A stretch of DNA of 64,000 nt from UBA685 sp049889495 (GTDB lineage Bacteria > Pseudomonadota > Alphaproteobacteria > Puniceispirillales > Puniceispirillaceae), in contig JBMHDH010000016.1 of assembly GCA_049889495.1 (NCBI GenBank), positions 1 through 64,000 of the forward strand. The letters are read 5' to 3'. Each line of letters begins with the position of its first letter. The first letter of the stretch is position 1. This document shows positions 16,750 to 25,524 of this stretch, in pieces. Both the position numbers and the translations under genes were made by a program. The notes beneath the pieces were generated by a model. It saw nothing but the letters and a program-made list of their open reading frames with translations, did not search any database and was not told the DNA's origin.

Positions 16750-18168
16750 TTATTGATTTGTGATCTGGCGTGCGGCTTGTTCGCCAGCGATCAGGCCAAA
16801 CACACCGCCAATTGTCATGCCAATGCCTGCTAAATAGCCTTGGCCAAGCACATTGCCTGCCATGATTTCACCTGCGGCATATAAATTGCCAGCTGGTTTG
16901 CCATCAGACATGATGATTTGCGCTTTGTCATTCACCTCAACTCCCATATAGGTAAAGGTAATGCCAGGGCGCAAAGGAAAGCCATAAAAAGGCGGCTTTG
17001 TGATGGGGGCTGACCAATTTGTTTTTTCAGGGCTTAACCCCGTGGTGGCTTTGCCATCTAGGATTTGTTGATCAATAGGCCCGTCTGGACAAGCCGCATT
17101 AAAGGCGTCAATCGTCTTGCATGTGGCTTTTTCTGGCAGATCAAGCAATTCTGCCAAAGCGCCAATGCTATCAGCTTGGATCGGGGTAAACACAGATGGC
17201 ATAAACCGCTTTACGCCGTCTGAATCAAGAATGGCATAGGCAATTTGATCAGGTTGACCCGCCACAAGACGACCCCAAATCGCATATCGTTTTGGCCAAA
17301 AATCCTCACCTTCATCATAAAATCGCTTGCCATCCTTATTCAAAACCGCACTGAAAGGCACACCATCAATACGGCTGGCAATGCCGCCATCATATTTTGG
17401 CGCTCTGGCATCAATGGCAACCGCATGACATTGATTAAGATCACCAACGGGCTGTGCGCCTTGATCAAGCAAGGATCGCAAAACACCGCCCTTATTATAT
17501 GGCGTGCCTCTGACAAGGAAATTCTTTGCTGGTGCGCCCCAGCCTTCTGCCAACCATTCCAGATTGGCTTCAAAACCGCCTGCGGTGGTGATGATTTTTT
17601 TGGCTGTCAGCTCTAGGCCATTTTCAAGTGTGATGCTTGTGCAAAACCCGTCCTCTAGGGATAATTTTGCCACTGGCATTTCATAGGCAAAAGAAATGCC
17701 AACCTTTTCGCCATGACGGCACAAGCTGTTCAGCAAAGCGCGGCCGCCACCAAGGAAAAAGGCATTGGTTCGTCCCAAATTCAATGTGCCAGACAAGGCA
17801 GGTTGAAAGCGCACCCCACGCTGTGACAACCAGCTTGTTAATTCTGTTGATTTCTCAAGGGTGATTGATGCCAATTCTTGATTTGTCACACCTTTGGTGA
17901 CACGCATTAAATCGTCAAAATATTCTTCAAAACTATAAGCATCTGTCAGCACATCTGTTGGCTCATCATGCATGGCGCGCAAATTGCGGGTGTGCCTTGT
18001 ATTGCCGCCACGCATATCACGCGGTGCGGCATCGATAATCAGGGTCCGACATCCTGCCTCTGCCGCCGTGATGCCTGCGCACAGCCCCGCATTGCCAGCG
18101 CCAATAACAATAATATCCCATGACAAATTATGGGCTAATTCTTCAAAAGTGAGCGCATCTTGCGGCAT
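16750..18168 (-). CDS. tcuA: FAD-dependent tricarballylate dehydrogenase
   Basis: A 472-residue flavoprotein of the succinate dehydrogenase/fumarate reductase type. TcuA oxidises tricarballylate to cis-aconitate, which enters the TCA cycle. The FAD-binding motif VIGAGNAGLCAGITAAEAG lies at about 21-39. The substrate domain ends with the expected GEIMAGNVLGQGYLAGIGMTIG region. It is followed by tcuB. A divergent GntR regulator lies upstream, with a perfect palindrome between them. Substrate is by family; related enzymes act on other tricarboxylates. Confidence 0.9.
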   Translation of the reverse strand: MPQDALTFEELAHNLSWDIIVIGAGNAGLCAGITAAEAGCRTLIIDAAPRDMRGGNTRHTRNLRAMHDEPTDVLTDAYSFEEYFDDLMRVTKGVTNQELASITLEKSTELTSWLSQRGVRFQPALSGTLNLGRTNAFFLGGGRALLNSLCRHGEKVGISFAYEMPVAKLSLEDGFCTSITLENGLELTAKKIITTAGGFEANLEWLAEGWGAPAKNFLVRGTPYNKGGVLRSLLDQGAQPVGDLNQCHAVAIDARAPKYDGGIASRIDGVPFSAVLNKDGKRFYDEGEDFWPKRYAIWGRLVAGQPDQIAYAILDSDGVKRFMPSVFTPIQADSIGALAELLDLPEKATCKTIDAFNAACPDGPIDQQILDGKATTGLSPEKTNWSAPITKPPFYGFPLRPGITFTYMGVEVNDKAQIIMSDGKPAGNLYAAGEIMAGNVLGQGYLAGIGMTIGGVFGLIAGEQAARQITNQ

Positions 18169-18260
18169 GGCTTGGCTAACATTCTCTTCAGTATTTTGTG
18201 ATATTGTAAGCCCATATGCCTATGGCGGTCACGGCGGGGGAAATCACAATCATTGCACTT

Positions 18261-18282
18261 ATTGTATACATATGTATACAAT
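18261..18282. promoter_or_regulatory. 22-bp perfect palindrome between tcuA and GntR gene
   Basis: Each arm reads ATTGTATACAT on its own strand, giving a perfect 22-bp palindrome with two GTATAC units. It sits in the 215-base divergent gap between tcuA and the FCD-type GntR regulator. FCD regulators bind short palindromes of the T-x-GT-x-AC-x-A type, so this is the likely operator for both directions. Confidence 0.65.
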
Positions 18283-18383
18283 GGAGTGTCTGACGATAAA
18301 AATATCAGGTGTTGATGTCAATGATAATGCCAAAAATAATGGTCAAAAATGATGGCCAAAAATAACAAGACAAAGGCAAGCCG

Positions 18384-19094
18384 ATGATGGTCGCGTGGTC
18401 AGAGCTGAGTGATAAGATAGATGATGCGCCAAGTGGCAAGATGACAAATGCGGTGCGCATCCGCAAAATCTTGCTTCAGGCGATTGGAGAGGGGACCTTG
18501 CCCGCTGGCGCACGGATCATCGAAAAAGAGTTGGGCGAGGCGTTATCTGTCAGCCGCACCCCCTTGCGTGAAGCCTTATCAGCACTGCGCTCAGAGCAGA
18601 TCGTGGAACGTGATGAAGATGGCTTGCGGGTGCGAAAATTGGCATGGCAGGATGTGCGTGATCTTTATGAAATGCGTGGCACGCTAGAAGGGATGGCGGC
18701 GCGGCTTGCCGCGCGTCATGCCTCAGCATCTGAATGCCAGATTATCGGAAATTTGTGTGAAGAAGAAGCTGCCTTAATCGCCAAACAAGCAGAGCCAGAT
18801 GCGTTATCGCAATTAAATAAACGATTCCACAACACCATTTTACAAGCCGCAGGCAATCAGTTTTTATCTGATGAGTTGCGACGTTTATCGCGCTTAACTT
18901 TGCTGCTTGGCTCGACCGTCTATTCGTTGACAGACCGATTGTCTATGATACAAGCAGAACATCTTGCCATCACAAACGCAATCTGTGCCAAAGATGAAGA
19001 AGCCGCCGAAGCTGAAATGCGCGCGCATTTATCGCAAGGTTTGGCGGCGCGTTTGATGATTATGGCGCAAATTCAAGGGCCTGAATTGGATTAA
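18384..19094 (+). CDS. GntR-family (FCD) transcriptional regulator
   Basis: A 236-residue regulator. The winged helix-turn-helix (about 18-85) is recognised from LPAGARIIEKELGEALSVSRTPLREALSAL. The all-helical FCD ligand domain (about 90-225) has the expected metal-binding His and Asp positions. It is divergent from tcuA and upstream of the AbrB-type permease, so it probably controls the tricarballylate genes in both directions. In Salmonella the tcu regulator is LysR-type, so this is a non-homologous replacement if the role is right. Confidence 0.85.
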   Translation: MMVAWSELSDKIDDAPSGKMTNAVRIRKILLQAIGEGTLPAGARIIEKELGEALSVSRTPLREALSALRSEQIVERDEDGLRVRKLAWQDVRDLYEMRGTLEGMAARLAARHASASECQIIGNLCEEEAALIAKQAEPDALSQLNKRFHNTILQAAGNQFLSDELRRLSRLTLLLGSTVYSLTDRLSMIQAEHLAITNAICAKDEEAAEAEMRAHLSQGLAARLMIMAQIQGPELD

Positions 19095-19125
19095 TATCCC
19101 ACTGATTTAGGGGGAAGGGACGTAT

Positions 19126-20187
19126 ATGATCTGGCAAGATATCAAGACCATGACTCTTACCTTTTCCCTTGCGCTTGCCACAGGCTGGTTATTTTTTCAA
19201 ATCGGCTTTCCCGCGCCCTATTTGATGGGAAGCTTATTTGGTGTCTGGTTAACAGGTGCTTTGATCAAGCCATTATCCCCTTATTTAGGCGTGGCACGCT
19301 GGTTTCATATTCCTGTTGTGTTGGGTCTAGGCGTGCTTATTGGTGGGGCGTTTGGCGATGATATCTTAAGTAAATTAGGGCACTGGTGGGATACCGTTCT
19401 TTTGATGCTGTTCACAACTATTGGCGTGTCAGTTGTCAGCTATCAATTTCTGCGTCACTATTGCGGTTATGATAAGATTTTATCTTATTTTTGCTGTGTG
19501 CCAGGCGGGCAAGCCGAAGCCATTATCATGGCGCGTGATTTGGTTGAAAAAGATTATGTGGTGGCGTTATTTCACCTGGTCAGGGTCTTTATTGTCTTTG
19601 TATCCACCCCGTTTTTGCTTGCCGTGATCGAAGGCCAATCTGCTGTTGCGCGTTCAAATGACATGCTTGTTGCTATGCCCTCTTTGATGGATTTGCCAGC
19701 GTCAGATATCATGGCCTTTTTTGTCATGGCCATTGGGGGCTATGGCTTTGCCAGAGTGATCAAAATGCCCATGGCCCATTTGCTTGGGCCATTATCTGTT
19801 TCCTCAGTTGCGCATTATTTGGGCGTGGTTGAATTGCCACGGGTGAATGAATTTGTGATTTTGGCACAATTGGTGATCGGTGGCGGAATTGGGGCCCGCT
19901 TATCCAAAGTCGCTTTTAAAGAGTTATTCGGCTATTTTAAAATGGCGGTGTTAAACACAATGATAGTGTTAACAGGTTATGTCAGCGTGGCGGTCTTTAT
20001 CACTGTGATTTATGATACCAGCTTTTTGGAAATCTGGATGGCCTTTGTGCCTGGCGGTCTTTATGAAGTGACCTTGCTTGCGCTTGTATTTGGGTTCGAT
20101 GTGGCCTTTATCGCCTTTCACCATACCACACGCGTTTTGCTGATTTTCTTTACGCTTCCTGTATTTGCCAAAAAATTGCGCTCTTAA
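19126..20187 (+). CDS. AbrB/AmoA-like membrane permease
   Basis: A 353-residue protein with about ten hydrophobic segments in two related halves, of the family once called putative ammonia monooxygenase (AbrB duplication). Conserved pieces include FPAPYLMGSLFG, VPGGQAEAIIMARDL and FVPGGLYEVTLLALVFG. Family members are thought to be transporters. It lies 31 bases after the GntR gene, and the PrpF-like isomerase converges from the other side. It may therefore carry a tricarboxylate in place of the MFS permease TcuC; that is inference from position. Confidence 0.8.
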   Translation: MIWQDIKTMTLTFSLALATGWLFFQIGFPAPYLMGSLFGVWLTGALIKPLSPYLGVARWFHIPVVLGLGVLIGGAFGDDILSKLGHWWDTVLLMLFTTIGVSVVSYQFLRHYCGYDKILSYFCCVPGGQAEAIIMARDLVEKDYVVALFHLVRVFIVFVSTPFLLAVIEGQSAVARSNDMLVAMPSLMDLPASDIMAFFVMAIGGYGFARVIKMPMAHLLGPLSVSSVAHYLGVVELPRVNEFVILAQLVIGGGIGARLSKVAFKELFGYFKMAVLNTMIVLTGYVSVAVFITVIYDTSFLEIWMAFVPGGLYEVTLLALVFGFDVAFIAFHHTTRVLLIFFTLPVFAKKLRS

Positions 20188-20193
20188 TTATAA

Positions 20194-21297
20194 TTATTTT
20201 GCCCAAACAGATTGCGGGATAAAAACATCACCTTGTGCCAATTTGCGCGCGGTGCGCACAACGCCAGCTGATTTATGATGAAATTGTCCGTCTTGGATCT
20301 GATAATCAACAATCACATCCATGGTGCCCATAGGGTGATGCAATGTTAATGTCGCTGGCACATTTTCAGGTTGCATCATCATACCATCGGCGATGGTATT
20401 GGGGGTTAAGGCACAGCTTGCCAGACATTGGCTGCCTGTGACGGCCATGGTGGGGTGGGTATCCCATGGCATAAAATAGCGGGTAAAAATATGTCCCTGT
20501 TCAGGGTGCGGGGCAAGCAAGCCAAATTTCGGTGTCACAGATTGCGAGACATCCCCTAGGCCCATGGCAGCACCCGCGGCAAGGCGCACCGCTTCCATCT
20601 TTTCAAAAAAGGAACGATTGCTATCAAGCTCTTCACGGCTTTCAGTGCCAGTCAGGCCAAAATCGGCGGCTCTGGCAATTACCATAGGCATCGCCACATC
20701 CATACAAGTGACCTCAATGCCATTCATGTGGTCTTTGGTGTTGCCAGTTGGCAAAAAGGCCCCTGTAGAAGAGCCAGCCACATCCATAAAGCTTAAGCCA
20801 ACAGGCGCAGCACTGCCAGGAACGCCATCAATCATTGTATCACCATCATAAGACATGGCGCCATCAGGTGTTTGAATGGTGGCAATCACGCGCGCGCCTG
20901 TATTCACCGCTCTAATTTTCACCATTGTGACATCATCAGTTGGTTTGATCAGCCCCATTTCAACTGCCGCTGGTGCGACGCCTGTTAAGATATTGCCGCA
21001 TGTGGGCTTAAAATCTACCATCTGTGTTTCCACAGATACTTGGGCAAAGAAATAATCAATATCAGCCCAATCATCATCAGAGGCAGATAACATGGCGACC
21101 TTGGTTGTGACCGCATTGCCGCCGCCAATGCCATCAATATTTAACGGATGACCTGATCCCACTGCGGCAATTAACACATCTGCTAGCTTGTCCAAATCAT
21201 CTGGCAAATCAGCGCGGTTAAAATAGGGGCCTCGTGAAGAGCCGCCACGCATAAAAACATAAGGGATCGCTGTTTGTGTCATCATAAGGGCTTTCAT
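20194..21297 (-). CDS. PrpF/oxalomesaconate tautomerase-family isomerase
   Basis: A 367-residue enzyme of the PrpF family, which moves a double bond in aconitate-like acids without cofactor. The motifs IPYVFMRGGSSRGPYF at the start, GIGGGNAVTTKVAML, and KPTCGNILTGVAPAAVE (with the catalytic Cys) are clear. Two characterised roles are aconitate isomerase and 4-oxalomesaconate tautomerase (GalD). Next to tcuAB an aconitate isomerase role would let trans-aconitate enter the TCA cycle. It converges with the AbrB-type permease, ending six bases away. The start could also be at an ATG a few codons downstream. Confidence 0.88.
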   Translation of the reverse strand: MKALMMTQTAIPYVFMRGGSSRGPYFNRADLPDDLDKLADVLIAAVGSGHPLNIDGIGGGNAVTTKVAMLSASDDDWADIDYFFAQVSVETQMVDFKPTCGNILTGVAPAAVEMGLIKPTDDVTMVKIRAVNTGARVIATIQTPDGAMSYDGDTMIDGVPGSAAPVGLSFMDVAGSSTGAFLPTGNTKDHMNGIEVTCMDVAMPMVIARAADFGLTGTESREELDSNRSFFEKMEAVRLAAGAAMGLGDVSQSVTPKFGLLAPHPEQGHIFTRYFMPWDTHPTMAVTGSQCLASCALTPNTIADGMMMQPENVPATLTLHHPMGTMDVIVDYQIQDGQFHHKSAGVVRTARKLAQGDVFIPQSVWAK

Positions 21298-21363
21298 TTT
21301 ATCACGAAATCAGTGTGGTTATCATAACAGGCCCCTGATTTTGCGCAAAGAGGCAAAAGGCGT

Positions 21364-22449
21364 TTACAGAGTAACAACCACCCCTTTTGATGCGGATTCT
21401 TGTGCTGCAAGTCCCATGCGAACCGCCCAGATGCCATCTGATAATGTGACTTCCACCTGTGCCTCGCCTTTGACAACAGCCAAGAATTTTTCATGTTGGT
21501 GAAAGGTGGAACCATTATGATCCCCCGCATCCAAAATGGTATCATCAATTGGGCAAAGCTCTGTGACAGGCGCGCAAGGCGTGCGTTTGCTTGTGATGAT
21601 TTGCGGCACAGGGCGTTTGTCTTCTGGGCCTGACCAAAACCGTCCTGGGCCTGGCAATTTGACTTCAATCTTGCCGTCAGGGCCCACCGCATGGATCATT
21701 TCTTGGAATTCAGAGCCTTCGGCAAACATGGATAATTCCAGCATAGCGCGCGTGCCATTGGCAAAATCAACAATCACATAACCGCAATCCCAAATATCAG
21801 ATGTCTTGCCATCATATATTTCATCAAGGTGATTTACTTCCTGACCAGCAGATGCCATCACCTTCACAGGGTCTGATTGCAAAATATGACGCATTAAATC
21901 AAAGAAGTGACAGCATTTTTCAACAAAGGTGCCACCTGAATTTTCATTAAAGCGATTCCAATTCCCAACTTTTTCCAAGAACGGAAAACGATGCTCTGTG
22001 ATGGATAGCATTTTCAGCCCGCCCGTGACATCTGGCGCGTTGGTGATGAATTGTTGCATGGGCGGCATATAGCGATATTCCATCGCAACCCATACAGGCG
22101 CATCATAAGCCTCTTGAAACGCGGTAATGCGCGCAAGATCATCCGCGCTGGTATAAAGCGGCTTTTCCACAAGGATCGGCAAGCTGACATATTTGGCGAT
22201 GGTCTCTAATTGTTCAACATGACAGAAATTTGGGCTGACAATCACCAAGCAATCAAGCGGGCTATGTTGTAACAACGCCTCAATGCTATCAACAAATACA
22301 GCATCAGGCGCGAATTGCCGCGCGGCTTTTTGCATGCCAGCATCAGGTTCAAAAATAACAGATACCGCACAATCCCCAAGCAATGCGATATTGCGCAAAT
22401 GTTCTTGTCCCATCATGCCACAGCCAATCAAGCCATAATAAATCGTCAT
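21364..22449 (-). CDS. Gfo/Idh/MocA-family oxidoreductase
   Basis: A 361-residue NAD(P)-dependent oxidoreductase of sugars or inositols. The Rossmann motif GLIGCGMMG lies at residues 6-14, the EKP motif with catalytic Lys near 95, and MEYRYMPPM follows in the substrate domain. AAAGGATAAAAA precedes ATG 22449. It lies 121 bases downstream of a UTRA-type GntR gene on the same strand, so it is probably under its control. The substrate is unknown; a role with the monooxygenase and aldo-keto reductase across the divergent promoter is possible. Confidence 0.88.
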   Translation of the reverse strand: MTIYYGLIGCGMMGQEHLRNIALLGDCAVSVIFEPDAGMQKAARQFAPDAVFVDSIEALLQHSPLDCLVIVSPNFCHVEQLETIAKYVSLPILVEKPLYTSADDLARITAFQEAYDAPVWVAMEYRYMPPMQQFITNAPDVTGGLKMLSITEHRFPFLEKVGNWNRFNENSGGTFVEKCCHFFDLMRHILQSDPVKVMASAGQEVNHLDEIYDGKTSDIWDCGYVIVDFANGTRAMLELSMFAEGSEFQEMIHAVGPDGKIEVKLPGPGRFWSGPEDKRPVPQIITSKRTPCAPVTELCPIDDTILDAGDHNGSTFHQHEKFLAVVKGEAQVEVTLSDGIWAVRMGLAAQESASKGVVVTL

Positions 22450-22570
22450 TTTTTATCCTTTAACAATCAAAGGGTACCGTAAATAGAAGGGCCATCTTGG
22501 TTGTGCCATCCTTAGGGGCCCTATCATAGAAATTTTCGCCAAATAGGCCAGCGATTATGTTGCGAAATTT

Positions 22571-23320
22571 TTAAGTTAGTCGTGCGACATAGCGGGCTTT
22601 GCTGGCATCATACCATGTTCGTGAATATTCTATTTTCTTGTTGCCATTTGACCAGCCAAACCGTTCAATATAGCCCATCATTGTATCAATTTGGCCGCGA
22701 TACCACGGGGGAGGCGGGGCAATGGCAACCCAATCTTCAGCACGCGCAATCCAAATATTTAATTCTGTTTTAAAGAAATGATAGAGCGATTCTGTGATCT
22801 GGTCAGCGGAGATCTCGGCAATAACATCGCCATCAAGCCAGATTTCTTCCAAAGCAACAGGCTCACCATTCAAAAAACGAATGCGGCGAAACCGATGTCC
22901 AAAATCAGCTGTGCCAAAATCTGGCAAATCATCTGGTTTGCGCACTCTGGCATAATCAAGCAATTTTGCGGTTGGCAGCCCGCCACCAGATGGCATCTCT
23001 AATCTGAAAAAATTATATAAGGATGTTGATTGTTCTGTTTTGCAGATGTAATTGCCAGACCCTTGGCGGCGTTCCAGTAATCCCATTTCTGTTAATCGGC
23101 TAAGGGCTTTTCGCAAGGTGCCGACCGCCACATCATAGGTTTTTGCCATCTCTCTTTCAGGTGGCAATTTGCTGCCCACAGCCAGCCTGCCAGCGGTAAT
23201 ATCGCGCGCGATATGTTCAGCGATTTTGATAAAAACAGGCAAGGGCGCATCTGGCAGGGATCTCTTGCCAAAATCCTCAGTCAATGAGATGTGATTTTGA
23301 TCAATTTGGGCCATTGGCAT
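22571..23320 (-). CDS. GntR-family (UTRA) transcriptional regulator
   Basis: A 249-residue regulator. The helix-turn-helix (about 28-95) reads IARDITAGRLAVGSKLPPER and VAVGTLRKALSRLTEMGLLERRQGSG. The C-terminal UTRA ligand domain (about 105-245) has the RRIRFLNGEPVALEEIWLD strand pattern. UTRA regulators respond to sugars, phosphonates or histidine derivatives. It is divergent from the SsuD-like monooxygenase gene and precedes the Gfo/Idh/MocA gene, so it probably controls this catabolic group. Confidence 0.88.
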   Translation of the reverse strand: MPMAQIDQNHISLTEDFGKRSLPDAPLPVFIKIAEHIARDITAGRLAVGSKLPPEREMAKTYDVAVGTLRKALSRLTEMGLLERRQGSGNYICKTEQSTSLYNFFRLEMPSGGGLPTAKLLDYARVRKPDDLPDFGTADFGHRFRRIRFLNGEPVALEEIWLDGDVIAEISADQITESLYHFFKTELNIWIARAEDWVAIAPPPPWYRGQIDTMMGYIERFGWSNGNKKIEYSRTWYDASKARYVARLT

Positions 23321-23330
23321 CCATCATCAT

Positions 23331-23343
23331 TATCAAATTGATA
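23331..23343. promoter_or_regulatory. Candidate operator for the UTRA-type GntR regulator
   Basis: The inverted repeat TATCAA-A-TTGATA lies eleven bases in front of the regulator start, in the gap to the divergent monooxygenase gene. It has the size and symmetry expected for a GntR dimer site. The role is inferred from position only. Confidence 0.4.
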
Positions 23344-23463
23344 CACTATTGATTTATTTAACACTAGCTGGTAGTTTTTTGAAATGCAAGAGCAGATCCT
23401 GCAATAGGAGATCACAACAGGCGCGATGAAGGCGCCAGAGGTGATGGTGAGGAGAGAGATGTT

Positions 23464-24621
23464 ATGAGTATTGTGCCGATTACCAGTGCTGATTTGGCTG
23501 CATCTGAGGTCAGCTTTTTTTCTGCATTATGTTCAGATGATTACCGCTATCTTGGTGTGCCAGATGGCGATTACAGATCAAGCTGGGCCCATTGTTCGGA
23601 AATTGTGACACGATCAGAGGCGCATGGGTTCCGCAATATCCTTTGCCCATCTTCTTATCAGGTTGGGCAAGATACCTTGTCTTTTGTGGCAGGCTGTGCG
23701 CCTATCACATCAAAAATGAATCTTTTGGCGGCGGTACGTTGTGGTGAAATGCAGCCCATAATGTTGGCGCGCACCATTGCCACCTTGGATCATATGTTAC
23801 AAGGGCGCCTGACGATTAATATCATCAGCTCTGATTTCCCAGGACAGGTGGAAGATAGTGCCTATCGTTATCAACGATCACGTGAAGTGGTTGAAATTTT
23901 AAAGCAAGCTTGGACGCAAGATGAAATTAATTATGAGGGCGAGATTTACCAATTTTCCAATCTGACCACCGCGCCAGCAAAACCGTATCAGCAAAATGGC
24001 GGTCCTTTGTTATATTTTGGTGGCTATAGCCCTGCGGCGGTTGAATTATGTGCCCAGCATTGTGATGTCTATTTAATGTGGCCAGAATCAAAAGAGGATC
24101 TGGCGGCGCGCATGAAAACGGTTCATGAACGAGCGACGGCGTATGATCGCACATTGGATTATGGGCTTCGCGTTCATATGATTGTGCGTGATACCGAAGC
24201 AGAAGCCAGAGAATATGCCGCAGAGCTTGTCTCAAAATTAGATGATGAAGAAGGGCGCGCCATCAGAGATCGTGCGCTGGACAGCACATCGCTTGGCGTG
24301 GCACGTCAGGCGCGTAACAGAGAGCTTGCCGATATGGAAGGCTTTATTGAACCGCATTTATGGACAGGGGTTGGCCGCGCTAGATCAGGATGTGGTGCGG
24401 CCCTTGTTGGCTCAGCAGATCAGATCTTATCAGAATTAGAAGCCTATCAGAAAATGGGTATGCGGTCTTTTATCTTCTCTGGCTATCCTCATTTGGATGA
24501 ATGTGATTATATTGGCAAACTTATTTTGCCAGAGATGAAAACTTGTTCTTTGCCGCATGAATATGGGCGTGTCCCAAACGCCTTGCCTGACACACCGCTT
24601 GGTTCTGGAGTACGAAAATAA
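23464..24621 (+). CDS. SsuD-like FMN-dependent monooxygenase (LLM class)
   Basis: A 385-residue bacterial luciferase-like monooxygenase close to alkanesulfonate monooxygenase SsuD. It uses reduced flavin and O2, typically to release sulfite from a sulfonate. The TIM-barrel pattern is clear: NLLAAVRCGEMQPIMLARTIATLDHMLQGRLTINI, then SREVVEILKQAW and YFGGYSPAAVELC. The stop overlaps the ATG of the next gene (TAATG), so it is translationally coupled to an aldo-keto reductase. No flavin reductase or sulfonate transporter is adjacent. Substrate is unknown; sulfoquinovose-like sulfosugars are one possibility. Confidence 0.88.
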   Translation: MSIVPITSADLAASEVSFFSALCSDDYRYLGVPDGDYRSSWAHCSEIVTRSEAHGFRNILCPSSYQVGQDTLSFVAGCAPITSKMNLLAAVRCGEMQPIMLARTIATLDHMLQGRLTINIISSDFPGQVEDSAYRYQRSREVVEILKQAWTQDEINYEGEIYQFSNLTTAPAKPYQQNGGPLLYFGGYSPAAVELCAQHCDVYLMWPESKEDLAARMKTVHERATAYDRTLDYGLRVHMIVRDTEAEAREYAAELVSKLDDEEGRAIRDRALDSTSLGVARQARNRELADMEGFIEPHLWTGVGRARSGCGAALVGSADQILSELEAYQKMGMRSFIFSGYPHLDECDYIGKLILPEMKTCSLPHEYGRVPNALPDTPLGSGVRK

Positions 24622-25514
24622 TGGAAAAAATTGCGTTAAATGAGACCTTATCATTGTCTCGCTTGATCTATGGCATGTGGCGTCTTGGCGATGATGCCAA
24701 TACCAGCTCAGCTCATATTCAAGCGAAAATTGAAGCCTGTTTGGCCCAAGGCATTACCACCATGGATCAGGCTGATATTTATGGTGGCTATGAAGCAGAA
24801 GAATTGCTTGGTCATGCGTTTGCTGCTGCGCCATCTTTACGTGATCAGCTAGAGATTGTGACAAAATGCGATATCATCGCCCCTGTGGGACGTCATGCCT
24901 CTGCGCCTGTGAAATATTACGATACAGGCCGTGCCCATATCACCCAATCAGTCGAAGATAGTCTGCGGCTGATGCGCATTGATCATATCGATTTATTATT
25001 GATCCACAGGCCTGATCCGATGATGGATCATCATGAAACAGGCAAAGTGCTTGATGATCTTGTGGCATCTGGCAAGGTGGGGTCTGTTGGTGTGTCAAAT
25101 TTCATACCACATGATTGGAATTTGTTGCAATCTGCGATGACAACAAAGCTTGCCACCAATCAAATTGAAATCTCTTTGCTGGCCAATGATCCTTTTACAA
25201 ATGGTGAAATCGCCTTTTTGCAAGAAAAAGGCGTGCCGCCTATGGCGTGGTCGCCATTGGCAGGTGGCGCTTTATTTTCATCTGATAACAAAGTCTTGGC
25301 TGATACTTTATCACAGATTGCAGCTGAAAAAGAGGCAAGTGTCACCTCGATTGCGATTGCCTGGTTATTGGCGCATCCTGCGCGAATCTTACCTGTGCTT
25401 GGCACCAATAACCTTGACCGTATTGCCACCATTGGCAAGGCAATGACTGTCAAGCTGTCACGCCCTGAATGGTTTGAATTATATGAAGCAGCCAGAGGCT
25501 ATGAGGTGGCCTAA
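24621..25514 (+). CDS. Aldo-keto reductase (YdhF-like)
   Basis: A 297-residue NADPH-dependent reductase of aldehydes or ketones. Catalytic Asp and Tyr lie in MDQADIYGGYEAEELLG, Lys in EIVTKCDI, and His in LLLIHRPDP, giving the classic AKR tetrad. The C-terminal AWLLAHPARILPVLGTNN region binds the cofactor. It shares one base with the upstream monooxygenase gene, so the product of that enzyme may be its substrate. In the sulfoquinovose monooxygenase pathway a similar pair makes and then reduces 6-oxo-glucose; that analogy is inference. Confidence 0.9.
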   Translation: MEKIALNETLSLSRLIYGMWRLGDDANTSSAHIQAKIEACLAQGITTMDQADIYGGYEAEELLGHAFAAAPSLRDQLEIVTKCDIIAPVGRHASAPVKYYDTGRAHITQSVEDSLRLMRIDHIDLLLIHRPDPMMDHHETGKVLDDLVASGKVGSVGVSNFIPHDWNLLQSAMTTKLATNQIEISLLANDPFTNGEIAFLQEKGVPPMAWSPLAGGALFSSDNKVLADTLSQIAAEKEASVTSIAIAWLLAHPARILPVLGTNNLDRIATIGKAMTVKLSRPEWFELYEAARGYEVA

Positions 25515-25524
25515 ATCGGCTTTG

